Shown here: positions 1 through 7,339 of the stretch, piece by piece
Numbering within the stretch: position 1 is the first letter of the stretch
Layout of the letters: each line of letters opens with the position of its first letter
DNA from: Alcaligenaceae bacterium
Lineage (GTDB): Bacteria > Pseudomonadota > Gammaproteobacteria > Burkholderiales > Burkholderiaceae
NCBI GenBank assembly: GCA_947372575.1
Contig: CANBUF010000054.1
Coordinates: 1 to 9,098 of the forward strand
Length of the DNA stretch: 9,098 nucleotides
Direction of reading: 5' to 3'
Notes under the pieces: model-generated
Told to the model about the DNA's origin: nothing
What the model saw: only the letters and a program-made list of their open reading frames with translations
Database searches by the model: none
Position numbers and translations under genes: made by a program

Positions 1-2253
1 GTGAAGTTACGATTTTTTTTGCATCTGATCTGGCTGGTTTGCGGTGGCTTGTATAGTCTTCAGACGATGGCAGCCGAACCACCTGGTGTTCTCGCAATGG
101 CGGCTAGCGAGAATGATGCCGCAAGAAAGAATGAGCATGTGTATCGTTACACTTTAAAGGAGCTCGGTGCGCCTTATCCGCTCAATTTACGTGGGACAGA
201 CTCAAAAGACGGTGTTGGCTTTAATGTCCGAGCGGATGAAGTCGTCACCAAAGCAACATTGAAATTGAATTATGCATATTCACCTTCTTTGATAAGTGAC
301 TTGTCACATCTGATCGTGCTGATGAATGATCAACTGGCAAGCACCATTGAATTGCCAAAGGATCACAGTGGCAAGGACCTCGAGCTTGAGGTCAACATTC
401 CCACAAGATTGATCTCAGACTTTAATCGATTGTCATTGCAACTCATTGCACATTACAGCATGCAATGCGAGGATCCACTGCATTCAAGTCTCTGGGCAAA
501 AATCAATAACGCCAGTGTTCTTGAAATCACCACACTACCGGTTGCCTTTAACAATGACCTGTCAATCTTGCCTTTGCCTTTTATGGATCGAAGGGACCTT
601 GGCCGATTAAATCTTCCGATTGTTTTTGAAAGTAAACCTGATGAAGTTGGTCTCGAAGCGGCTGGCATAGTATCCTCATGGTTCGGTGCACTGGCAGGTA
701 CTCGTGGAGCTCGTTTTCCGGCATTGTTAGGAAGCCTTCCTGCCAAGGGGCATGCAATTGTGCTGAGCGTAGGTGCACCATCCCTGCAGGGGCTTGATCC
801 GCTCGCTTCAGAGGGCCCATCGGTCTCCATGATGGTCAACCCTAATGATCCTAACGGTAAATTTTTAATATTGAAAGGCCATAACAGTGCAGAGCTCAAG
901 CTTGTGGCACAGGCACTCGCGATAGGTAATCAGGCACTTACAGGCCAGACTGCCTTGATTGAATACGTCGATATGTTGAAACCGCGCCGGCTTTATGATG
1001 CGCCCAACTGGCTGCCGAGTGATCGCCCGGTTAAGTTCGGGGAGATGATGTCCTCGAGAAATCTGAATGTGTCTGGCTATAACCCTGAGTCGATCCGAAT
1101 CAAAATGCAAGTGCCACCAGACTTGTTCGGCTGGCGCGAAAAAGGTGCTCCGGTCAATCTTAAATACCGCTATACACCTCAGACAACGTCTACAAATTCT
1201 TCAATGATCGTGACGGTCAATAACCTATTCGTCAAATCATATATCCTCCCCCCTATTGGACGGTTGAGTGATAGTCTGATGCGATCGATCTTGGATGATG
1301 AAATGCTGCCGTTGCAGACTAATTTTAATATTCCACTACCCATGCTTCAGTCACACTCCGAGCTGCAGTTCAAATACATGTATGACTACGTCAAGCAAGG
1401 TGAGTGCCAAGACATCATCGTTGACAATGTGCGCGGCGCAATCGATCCGGAATCTACTCTTGATATTTCCGGCTATTCCCATTTCATTGCCATGCCTGAT
1501 CTGAGGGCATTTAGTGAAACAGGCTTCCCTTTCACTCGACTTGCTGACTTGTCAGAAACGACAGTCGTAATGCCAGATACACCAACAATACAGGAGTATG
1601 CAGCGTATTTTGATGTGATGGGCCACATGGGGGCATCGACGGGTTATCCCGCTACAGCAGTGTCAGTTATTACTGCGTCAAAGGTCGAGGGTGCAGCTAA
1701 CAAGGATTTATTGGTTATTGCCTCTGGTCGCAACAACCCTCTGCTCAAACTCTGGTCTAGTATGTTGCCGGTCAGTTTGGATGGAAGTTTGCGGTTCAAT
1801 ATCTCGGATCTAGCATCACAGGCATGGGAAATGCTCAGTTTCAATCGGCAGGAAAAACTTCTGGGTATGCGTGCCGAGATGGTTTTTAAGATGACCGGGC
1901 AGATGGGGGTGTTTGCAGGCTTTGAGTCACCTATAGAGCGCAAACGTAGTGCGGTCCTCATTTGGGGCGCCAATCAGGAGTCGCTGACGGACAGTGTGAG
2001 CGCGCTGCTCGATTCGGATGATGCCGAGCGGAAGATTTCCGGCAATCTTTCGGTTGTGCGCCATAAGCAGGTCAGTACTTTGCTTTCTGAAAAAACCTAT
2101 ACCGTTGGGCATCTAGGCTGGTACAAACAAATGTATTGGACTTTATCCAACCACTTGATTGCATTTGTCGCGCTTGGCATCGTTTGTTTCGTTCTACTGA
2201 GTATGCTGATTTTTGCGATGTTGAAAGCCAAGGCCAGGAAACGGCTCCAATGA
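1..2253 (+). CDS. bcsB: Cellulose synthase regulatory subunit BcsB (cyclic di-GMP-binding family name)
   Basis: This 750-residue protein is the periplasmic partner of the cellulose synthase BcsA. In the family it stabilises BcsA in the inner membrane and guides the emerging glucan; the 'c-di-GMP-binding' name is historical. Residues 1-25 form a signal peptide (K2, R4, a hydrophobic stretch, then MAA before EPP). Rough layout from family knowledge: carbohydrate-binding-like domain 1 (45-180), flavodoxin-like domain 1 (185-330), carbohydrate-binding-like domain 2 (340-490), flavodoxin-like domain 2 (495-690), and a C-terminal anchor helix at 719-741 followed by a basic tail. BcsB-typical blocks are CEDPLHSSLW (C156), YDAPNWLPSDRPVKFGE (332-348), C469 before DNVRGAIDPEST, and GFPFTRLADLSET. 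C156 and C469 could pair. Length matches the family. The GTG start is the first base of the window, so its ribosome site is unseen, but the signal peptide supports this start. The gene looks AT-richer than those downstream. Confidence 0.93.
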   Translation: MKLRFFLHLIWLVCGGLYSLQTMAAEPPGVLAMAASENDAARKNEHVYRYTLKELGAPYPLNLRGTDSKDGVGFNVRADEVVTKATLKLNYAYSPSLISDLSHLIVLMNDQLASTIELPKDHSGKDLELEVNIPTRLISDFNRLSLQLIAHYSMQCEDPLHSSLWAKINNASVLEITTLPVAFNNDLSILPLPFMDRRDLGRLNLPIVFESKPDEVGLEAAGIVSSWFGALAGTRGARFPALLGSLPAKGHAIVLSVGAPSLQGLDPLASEGPSVSMMVNPNDPNGKFLILKGHNSAELKLVAQALAIGNQALTGQTALIEYVDMLKPRRLYDAPNWLPSDRPVKFGEMMSSRNLNVSGYNPESIRIKMQVPPDLFGWREKGAPVNLKYRYTPQTTSTNSSMIVTVNNLFVKSYILPPIGRLSDSLMRSILDDEMLPLQTNFNIPLPMLQSHSELQFKYMYDYVKQGECQDIIVDNVRGAIDPESTLDISGYSHFIAMPDLRAFSETGFPFTRLADLSETTVVMPDTPTIQEYAAYFDVMGHMGASTGYPATAVSVITASKVEGAANKDLLVIASGRNNPLLKLWSSMLPVSLDGSLRFNISDLASQAWEMLSFNRQEKLLGMRAEMVFKMTGQMGVFAGFESPIERKRSAVLIWGANQESLTDSVSALLDSDDAERKISGNLSVVRHKQVSTLLSEKTYTVGHLGWYKQMYWTLSNHLIAFVALGIVCFVLLSMLIFAMLKAKARKRLQ

Positions 2254-2258
2254 GTCGC

Positions 2259-2267
2259 TGATACAAT
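2259..2267 (+). promoter_or_regulatory. Possible extended -10 promoter element before the DUF3313 gene
   Basis: The gap after bcsB contains TGATACAAT. This matches an extended -10 element (TGn followed by a hexamer one base from TATAAT). No good -35 box is seen 16-18 bases upstream, which is typical of extended -10 promoters. If used, transcription would begin near 2274, leaving about 35 bases before the ATG at 2309. It would allow the lipoprotein to be expressed apart from bcsB. This is pattern matching only, and read-through from bcsB is equally likely. Confidence 0.2.
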
Positions 2268-2308
2268 TTCCTGAAATCTGACAGGTCTTAAAAGGAAAAC
2301 ACTGCAAC

Positions 2309-3130
2309 ATGGTGATGACAACGACAAAAAAACGGCTTGGAATGCATCGATCAGGTGCTTACCTGCTTGCCAGTGCTGCATTGCTGCTCGCTGGCTGTGC
2401 AACAGGCCCTTCTGTAGTGGGTAATGGCATGTCCGTGACAGCGTCAGAACCGTCAAGCATGACACACAGTGGTTTTCTCACCGACTATGCGCGCCTGAAG
2501 CCAACCAAGTGGGGCGAAGGGATTGAATGCTGGAAAGAGTCCGACCTGAATGCTTCACGCTATAACAAAGTAATGATTTCGAGGATCGTCGTGTCCTTTG
2601 CTCCGTCTGCAGAAAAGGTGAAGGAACAAACCATTGATCCTAGCGATCTAAAAATGCTGACTGATTACTTTCATAATGCGTTGGTTAAAAGTTTGAAACC
2701 GGATTTGCAGATAGTGGATCAAGCAGGCCCGGGCGTGGTGCTACTGCGTGTGGCTCTGACTGATCTAGTCCCCACAACGGTGACCGACAGTATTGCAGGC
2801 ACTCTGATTCCCTATGCATTTATTGTTGAAGCTAGTTCCGGCACTGAAACTGGCAGACCAGCAGGTTCTACCCCTTATCTTGGTCAAACCGGGATGGAGA
2901 TGCAGTTTCGCGATAGCGTCAAGGGGACTGTGCTTGCGGAATGCCGCGATACAGAAATTGGCAGAAAATATGCTGCGGATATGAACGCTGGCGCAGCGAC
3001 TGCTGCACAAACCTGGGCAAATGGTTACCTCAATTCCTTCCAGTCCTGGTCTTACGCCAAGGATGCGATTGATAAATGGTCTGCGCTGGTGGCCAAACGC
3101 GTCGGACAATTACGCAAAGACGCGCAATAA
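2309..3130 (+). CDS. DUF3313-type outer-membrane lipoprotein
   Basis: A 273-residue predicted lipoprotein. A hydrophobic segment at residues 17-28 ends in the lipobox LAGC, so C30 should be the lipidated residue. The following Ala-Thr, with no Asp at +2, favours sorting to the outer membrane. The mature part begins with the SGFLTDYARLKP block and continues with SRYNKVMISRIVV, both typical of DUF3313, whose molecular function is unknown to me. The C-terminal part has an Ala-rich stretch and ends in a Trp-containing basic helix. An AAGGA at 2292-2296 lies 12 bases before this ATG, which is rather far. In-frame ATGs at 2315 and 2342 are alternatives, and the one at 2342 (M12) would give a compact 18-residue signal before the Cys. 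It lies 55 bases after bcsB, so an envelope or export role alongside cellulose synthesis is a reasonable inference, not shown by sequence. Confidence 0.85.
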   Translation: MVMTTTKKRLGMHRSGAYLLASAALLLAGCATGPSVVGNGMSVTASEPSSMTHSGFLTDYARLKPTKWGEGIECWKESDLNASRYNKVMISRIVVSFAPSAEKVKEQTIDPSDLKMLTDYFHNALVKSLKPDLQIVDQAGPGVVLLRVALTDLVPTTVTDSIAGTLIPYAFIVEASSGTETGRPAGSTPYLGQTGMEMQFRDSVKGTVLAECRDTEIGRKYAADMNAGAATAAQTWANGYLNSFQSWSYAKDAIDKWSALVAKRVGQLRKDAQ

Positions 3131-3164
3131 GCTAGTCGCCCCAGGCTGCCTTCTTTTAGTTATG

Positions 3165-3191
3165 ATCAGGGATCTCCGAGAGCTCCCTGAT
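3165..3191 (+). terminator. Strong intergenic inverted repeat, possible terminator or operator
   Basis: ATCAGGGA (3165-3172) pairs perfectly with TCCCTGAT (3184-3191). One T/C mismatch follows inward, then CTC (3174-3176) pairs with GAG (3180-3182) around a CGA triloop. The hairpin sits 34 bases after the lipoprotein stop and 46 bases before the MFS start, where a transcription unit would be expected to end. No run of T follows on either strand, so a canonical intrinsic terminator is not supported. A Rho-type end, an RNA-stabilising stem or a dyad for a regulator are alternatives. Confidence 0.4.
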
Positions 3192-3205
3192 TGGCCATCC
3201 GACCA

Positions 3206-3241
3206 ATGACTCCGGAACGCAGACTAAAAGCCCCCTCATGA
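3206..3241 (+). promoter_or_regulatory. Possible 11-codon leader ORF overlapping the MFS start
   Basis: An ATG at 3206 opens an 11-codon frame (MTPERRLKAPS) whose TGA at 3239-3241 overlaps the MFS ATG at 3238 in the classic ATGA arrangement. The MFS gene has no evident Shine-Dalgarno sequence of its own, so reinitiation after this mini-frame could supply ribosomes. The mini-frame also lacks a clear ribosome site, and so short a frame can arise by chance. Confidence 0.15.
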
Positions 3242-4458
3242 CAGACGCTCGCACAACCCAAAACGATTCCAATGCAGTGCGCACCATCCTGGTTGGTACT
3301 TTTTTTGTACTGCTTGCGATGGGCACGCGAGCGACCTTTGGTTTGTTCATGCAGCCAATGGGTCTTGAGCACAATTGGCCACGCGAAGTATTTTCTATGG
3401 CCTTTGCTCTGCAGAACCTGGTGTGGGGCTTTGGCGCAATTGGCGCCGGAATGATGGCCGATCGTTTTGGTTCGGGCCGCACGATTGCTCTGTGTGCGGT
3501 GTTCTATGCGCTGGGACTTGTGGGCATCCGTTTTTCCTCAAGCGTCACAGAGCTGTATCTCTCAGCTGGCATTTTGGTCGGCCTGGGTCAGGCAGGTACA
3601 ACGTTTGCTGTGATCCTTCCAGTGATTGCGCGGACCGTTCCGCCTGCCTCACGCAGTACTGCAATGGGGATTGCAAGTGCCGGGGGCTCCCTGGGCCAAT
3701 TTCTCGTGGTGCCAACCGGGCAGCTACTGATCGATACCTATCAGTGGACCGGTGCCTACTGGATTCTTTCAGTGGTGCTTGCAGCAACCTTGCCCTTGAC
3801 CTGGTTTTTGCGTGGCAAGCCCGCAGCGTCGACCGGCCCGCATCAGTCCATGTTGTCTGCCATCAAACAGGCCTTGCGCCACCCAACCTTCCAGTTTCTG
3901 TTCTGGAGCTATTTTGTTTGTGGCTTTCATACCGCGTTCATTACGCTGCATTTGCCTGCGTTTGTCACGGACGCGGGCCTGAATGCGAGTAGTGGTGCCA
4001 TTGCAATTGCACTGATTGGATTATTTAATGTCTTTGGTTCCTTTACTGCAGGCAAGCTTGGTGGGACCCATAGCAAAAAGAATTTGTTGGCCTTCATCTA
4101 TGCCATGCGTGCCTTTGGGATTTTGTGGATACTGGTGATGCCTACTACCGTTTGGGTGGTGTATGTGTTTGCTGGCTGGATGGGCTTGTTCTGGCTCGGC
4201 ACGGTGCCGCTGACACAGGGTCTGATCGGACAGATTTACGGTTTGCGTTATGCGGCCACCTTGTCGGGCATGGTGTTTCTCGGACATCAGCTCGGCAGCT
4301 TTAGTGGTGTATACCTGGGTGGCAAAATCCAGGCCCTCACGGGTAGTTACGATCTCGTATGGTGGATGGGAATTGCTCTTGCGCTTCTTGCGGCGGTTCT
4401 ATGTTTGCCGATTAAGGAAAAGCCGCTTGGGCGTTCCTTGTCACCCATGCCTGCATAA
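3238..4458 (+). CDS. MFS transporter, monocarboxylate / oxalate-formate antiporter-like
   Basis: A 406-residue, very hydrophobic protein of the Major Facilitator Superfamily with about 12 predicted membrane helices; it should move a small solute across the inner membrane using an ion gradient. The loop between helices 2 and 3 carries motif A (GMMADRFGSGR, residues 71-81, with D75 and R76), the superfamily signature. Helix 5 has the glycine-rich stretch SAGGSLGQFLVVPTG (147-161), as in motif C-type helices. A charged central loop near residues 193-210 separates the halves. Overall character (N-terminal RATFGLFMQPM, then W-PRE-FS) resembles the monocarboxylate/oxalate-formate group, but the substrate cannot be read from the sequence. 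The ATG is the first plausible start before helix 1 and no strong ribosome site precedes it. It is separated from the lipoprotein gene by 107 bases and from the next small gene by only 9, so it may lead the downstream operon. Confidence 0.88.
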   Translation: MTDARTTQNDSNAVRTILVGTFFVLLAMGTRATFGLFMQPMGLEHNWPREVFSMAFALQNLVWGFGAIGAGMMADRFGSGRTIALCAVFYALGLVGIRFSSSVTELYLSAGILVGLGQAGTTFAVILPVIARTVPPASRSTAMGIASAGGSLGQFLVVPTGQLLIDTYQWTGAYWILSVVLAATLPLTWFLRGKPAASTGPHQSMLSAIKQALRHPTFQFLFWSYFVCGFHTAFITLHLPAFVTDAGLNASSGAIAIALIGLFNVFGSFTAGKLGGTHSKKNLLAFIYAMRAFGILWILVMPTTVWVVYVFAGWMGLFWLGTVPLTQGLIGQIYGLRYAATLSGMVFLGHQLGSFSGVYLGGKIQALTGSYDLVWWMGIALALLAAVLCLPIKEKPLGRSLSPMPA

Positions 4459-4467
4459 TTCCTGACC

Positions 4468-4617
4468 ATGAAAAAAATATTGTCCAGATCTAACCTGTTT
4501 TGCAGAGTCGGCCTGGGCGTGTTGCTGATGATTGTGCTTGGGATTGGATTTCTGGGTTACATGACTCCGGGCATGCGTCTGAACTGGGAAACCATCGCGA
4601 CGATGTGCGGTTTTTGA
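4468..4617 (+). CDS. 49-residue single-pass membrane microprotein, unidentified
   Basis: A short frame, ATG to TGA, encodes 49 residues: a basic N-terminus (MKKILSRS), one hydrophobic helix (about residues 14-32, rich in G, L, V and I), and a short tail, TPGMRLNWETIATMCGF, that reads like a folded or conserved end rather than random sequence. The predicted topology is N-in with a 17-residue tail outside, or an uncleaved signal-like anchor. It starts 9 bases after the MFS stop and its TGA ends one base before the GTG of the AddB-like gene; this tight fit supports real coding and translational coupling. No clear Shine-Dalgarno precedes it, so it may itself depend on MFS translation. I do not recognise a named family, although small proteins with one helix and a similar short tail occur in Burkholderiales. 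Confidence 0.6.
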   Translation: MKKILSRSNLFCRVGLGVLLMIVLGIGFLGYMTPGMRLNWETIATMCGF

Positions 4618-4618
4618 A

Positions 4619-7339
4619 GTGAGCACGATGCACACCCTACAAGATGTCCCGGCGATAGATTTTGAGCAGTTGCGTACATTGCCTCCCCGCAGTACTGCGG
4701 TGCTCACGGTCAATAACCGACTGGCTCGCCAGGTGATTCAAACGCTTGCTGCACCACTCGCTCAGGTCGACTCCGCATTTACCAAACATGCGACTGAAAT
4801 CCCCATGGTGGCTCCCTGGTCTGGCTGGTTAGCGCATGTGTTGGCGCAATTGAGTTTTCAGGAGCATCTGCCTGCACCCTCATATGTTCTGGATTCCTTC
4901 GCCGCACAAACTCTCTGGGCGCGTGTCATTGAACGCGCTGAGACCGACCGCCCACTGCTGGACGTGAATCAGGCTGCCAGTGCCGCCATGCAAGCCGATG
5001 TCTTGCTGGATGAATGGCACATCGATGTGCCGGAGTCTGATTTCACAGCAGAATACGAAAGTTTTGGCCGCTGGCGTGGTCTATATCGTGAACAACTGCA
5101 TAAGCTCGATGCGCTGGATCCAAACTTACTGATTGAACGGGTCATCGTGCATCTTGCCGCGATTGCCGCTGAGGGCTCATCGGCCTTGACAATGCCTGCC
5201 CATGTGGTGATCGCCGGCTTTTCAGAATTGCCTCCGCGTATGGGACGTCTGCTCGATGTGCTCGTATTGCTGGGCGTTTCGATCACGATTCTTCACCAAA
5301 AAAATACTCAGCCTGGTGACATTGCGCGGGTGTCCGCCTCCAGCGCTCAAGCCGAATGGCTGGCTGCTGCGCATTGGGCACGTGCGCAGCTTGATGCGGA
5401 CCCGCAAGCAAAGTTTGCCATTGTGGCGATTAGCCTGGATGCTCAGGCGCCGTATGCCAGGCGGGTGCTGGAGCACGTCTTAGCCGATGGAGTGCACACG
5501 CCACATGCTTTTAACGTCGCTGTTGCAAGACCTTTGTCACAGTGGCGTGCTGGCCGTGCACTGCTCGCATGGCTGCGAACCTTTGTCCTGCTCAAAGACC
5601 AGTCAGGCGGAGAACCCGTGGATTTTGGTCAGGCACTGTTGTCTGGATATTGTGCCGGTGACACGCAGGAGCATGGCGCGCGCGCGCGGATTGATGCGCG
5701 CTGGCGCGATTACCAGACGACCCGGATCAATCTGAATGCCTGGACGCGTGCGATTGAGGCACTGCCCCTGCTTGCGCCGGCATGGCAAATGGCCTGGCAG
5801 GCCTGGCAATCTTATCCGCGTCAGGCGCAAGCACACCAGTGGGCACAGTATTTTCGTGCCACGCTCGCCACGCTTGGGTTTCCAGGGCAGTCTCAGCAGA
5901 GCTCCGTCGATTACCAGGTCACCGAAGCGTTAGATGCGTTGCTTGACCGATTCGCTGGGCTCACGCCAGTGCTCGGTCGTGTCTCGGCGACACAGGCTTG
6001 GTCGACGCTGAGTCGGCTTGCAAACAACGCACCTTTCCAGCCTCAGCGCGATCCACTCGCCAGACTGGACGTCCTGGGTTTACTTGAGGCAGAGGGGGGG
6101 CGATGGGATGCCATCTGGATGCTTGGTCTGACCGACGAGGTGCTGCCCGCAGCGGCTCGACCCAATCCATTTATACCCCTGCCTGCTCTGCGTCAGGCGC
6201 GTGCGCCCCGCGCAACACCCGAACGAGAGTATGACTGGGCACAGCAAATTTATCGCCAGCTCTGCCTGACGGCTCCACGGCTGATCGTCAGCGCTGCACG
6301 CCAAGAAGGTGAACGCGGTTTGCGTGCCTCGCCGCTAATTGCCTCGATACCAGAATCAGCAGATCATTGGGCACCCACGCTTAGCGCTCTCCAGCCGCCG
6401 GTACTTGAGGTTCTGAACGATGATTGCGGGCCTGCATTGAATGGGACAGAGATCACTCCCGGTGGCGTGAACGTCCTGGAGACGCAGGCGTGTAATCCCC
6501 TATGGGCATTCGTCAGGCACCGACTCCGAGTGCGTGGGCTCCAGCCTTATGCCAGCTTGCCTTCAAAAACTTTGCGTGGCATTTTTTTGCACGCGGTGAT
6601 GCAGAGAGTCTGGGAGGTGCTCGCAGACCATGCCCATCTCGTCGCACTCTATGCCCGCGGAGAAATCGAAAGCTGGATTGTCGAACTGGTCAGTGACGAA
6701 GCTGCCAAAAAACTCCACGATTATCCAGTCATGTGGCAACAACTCGAAGCAGAACGTGCCTGCCTGCTGGTCGCGCAGTGGCTGGCACAGGAAGTGCAAC
6801 GCACACCCTTTGTAGTCACTGAGATTGAACAGAAGCGCTTATTGGTGATTGGTTCGGCTACTCAACAATTACGACTGGAATTGCGTCTGGATAGGCTCGA
6901 TACACTCGAAGATGGCCGTCAGCTCGTGATTGACTATAAATCTGGAACTAAATTACCTGATGTTTTGAAGGACTGGAGGCAGGACCGTCCTGTGCATCTG
7001 CAGCTTCCCAGTTATGCCGCCTTGATGGGCGCCGAGGGAGCTGCGCGTGGGCTCGCAGGCCTCGTGCTGGTGCAGTTGCATAGCAAGGCTGTCACGACGA
7101 TGGGTATTATTGCGACCGATGCTGAGCTGGGGCTTAGTGGGCCAAAGACCATCGAAGATGCAAAATACTCTGACGCCTCATGGGCTCAAGTGATGGCCAG
7201 GCTGAATCACTCGATCACGTTACTGGCTGATGAATTCGCAAGCGGTCAGGCCGTGAACCGCTCCTGGCGCAAGAGCGATCTTCAATATTGTGATGTGCTG
7301 CCGATACTACGGGTGTTCGATGGGGATGATGATGAGTGA
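4619..7339 (+). CDS. AddB-like PD-(D/E)XK nuclease, 'probable DNA repair protein' family
   Basis: A 906-residue protein of the AddB-related family of about 900 residues (as I recall it, TIGR03623). It should pair with the next gene product to process double-strand breaks. The N-terminus aligns with the inactivated helicase part of AddB: residues 26-38 (TAVLTVNNRLARQ) sit where AddB has a Walker A loop, but no GKT is present. The central block GLLEAEGGRWD (487-497) plus GLTDEVLPAAARPNPF (about 502-517) is a family hallmark. The C-terminal nuclease is complete: H658, D758, D772-Y-K774 and Q795-x3-Y799. The [4Fe-4S] frame is odd: C625 and C891 are present, but L888 and L897 sit where the C-x2-C-x5-C pattern expects cysteines. 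GTG at 4619 lies one base after the microprotein stop; ATG at 4628 is an alternative start. The stop overlaps the helicase gene by 8 bases. Confidence 0.88.
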   Translation: MSTMHTLQDVPAIDFEQLRTLPPRSTAVLTVNNRLARQVIQTLAAPLAQVDSAFTKHATEIPMVAPWSGWLAHVLAQLSFQEHLPAPSYVLDSFAAQTLWARVIERAETDRPLLDVNQAASAAMQADVLLDEWHIDVPESDFTAEYESFGRWRGLYREQLHKLDALDPNLLIERVIVHLAAIAAEGSSALTMPAHVVIAGFSELPPRMGRLLDVLVLLGVSITILHQKNTQPGDIARVSASSAQAEWLAAAHWARAQLDADPQAKFAIVAISLDAQAPYARRVLEHVLADGVHTPHAFNVAVARPLSQWRAGRALLAWLRTFVLLKDQSGGEPVDFGQALLSGYCAGDTQEHGARARIDARWRDYQTTRINLNAWTRAIEALPLLAPAWQMAWQAWQSYPRQAQAHQWAQYFRATLATLGFPGQSQQSSVDYQVTEALDALLDRFAGLTPVLGRVSATQAWSTLSRLANNAPFQPQRDPLARLDVLGLLEAEGGRWDAIWMLGLTDEVLPAAARPNPFIPLPALRQARAPRATPEREYDWAQQIYRQLCLTAPRLIVSAARQEGERGLRASPLIASIPESADHWAPTLSALQPPVLEVLNDDCGPALNGTEITPGGVNVLETQACNPLWAFVRHRLRVRGLQPYASLPSKTLRGIFLHAVMQRVWEVLADHAHLVALYARGEIESWIVELVSDEAAKKLHDYPVMWQQLEAERACLLVAQWLAQEVQRTPFVVTEIEQKRLLVIGSATQQLRLELRLDRLDTLEDGRQLVIDYKSGTKLPDVLKDWRQDRPVHLQLPSYAALMGAEGAARGLAGLVLVQLHSKAVTTMGIIATDAELGLSGPKTIEDAKYSDASWAQVMARLNHSITLLADEFASGQAVNRSWRKSDLQYCDVLPILRVFDGDDDE
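7322..7326 (+). promoter_or_regulatory. Ribosome binding site deciding the AddA-like start
   Basis: GGGGA lies inside the end of the upstream gene. Four in-frame ATGs follow one another at 7320, 7326, 7329 and 7332. Only the ATG at 7332 has this G-rich site at a sensible distance (five bases between), so it is preferred. The choice changes the protein by at most four residues. Confidence 0.45.

Noticed and set aside
453..899. A 148-codon antisense frame within bcsB
   Set aside because: Low-complexity, no recognisable motif, lies opposite conserved BcsB blocks; a shadow of the real gene.
3085..3092. GCTGGTGG, identical to the E. coli Chi octamer
   Set aside because: Chi sequences are species-specific and AddAB-type enzymes use others; one copy in a coding region is expected by chance.
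3375..3992. A 205-codon open frame in another + frame within the MFS gene
   Set aside because: Cys- and Arg-rich nonsense composition with no domain or ribosome site; fully inside a clearly coding MFS frame.
4459..4467. A terminator between the MFS gene and the microprotein
   Set aside because: Only nine bases separate them and no inverted repeat or T-run is seen there.
6094..6100. Seven-G tract in the AddB-like gene as a phase-variation site
   Set aside because: It encodes Gly residues within a conserved family block, is short, and the frame is intact.
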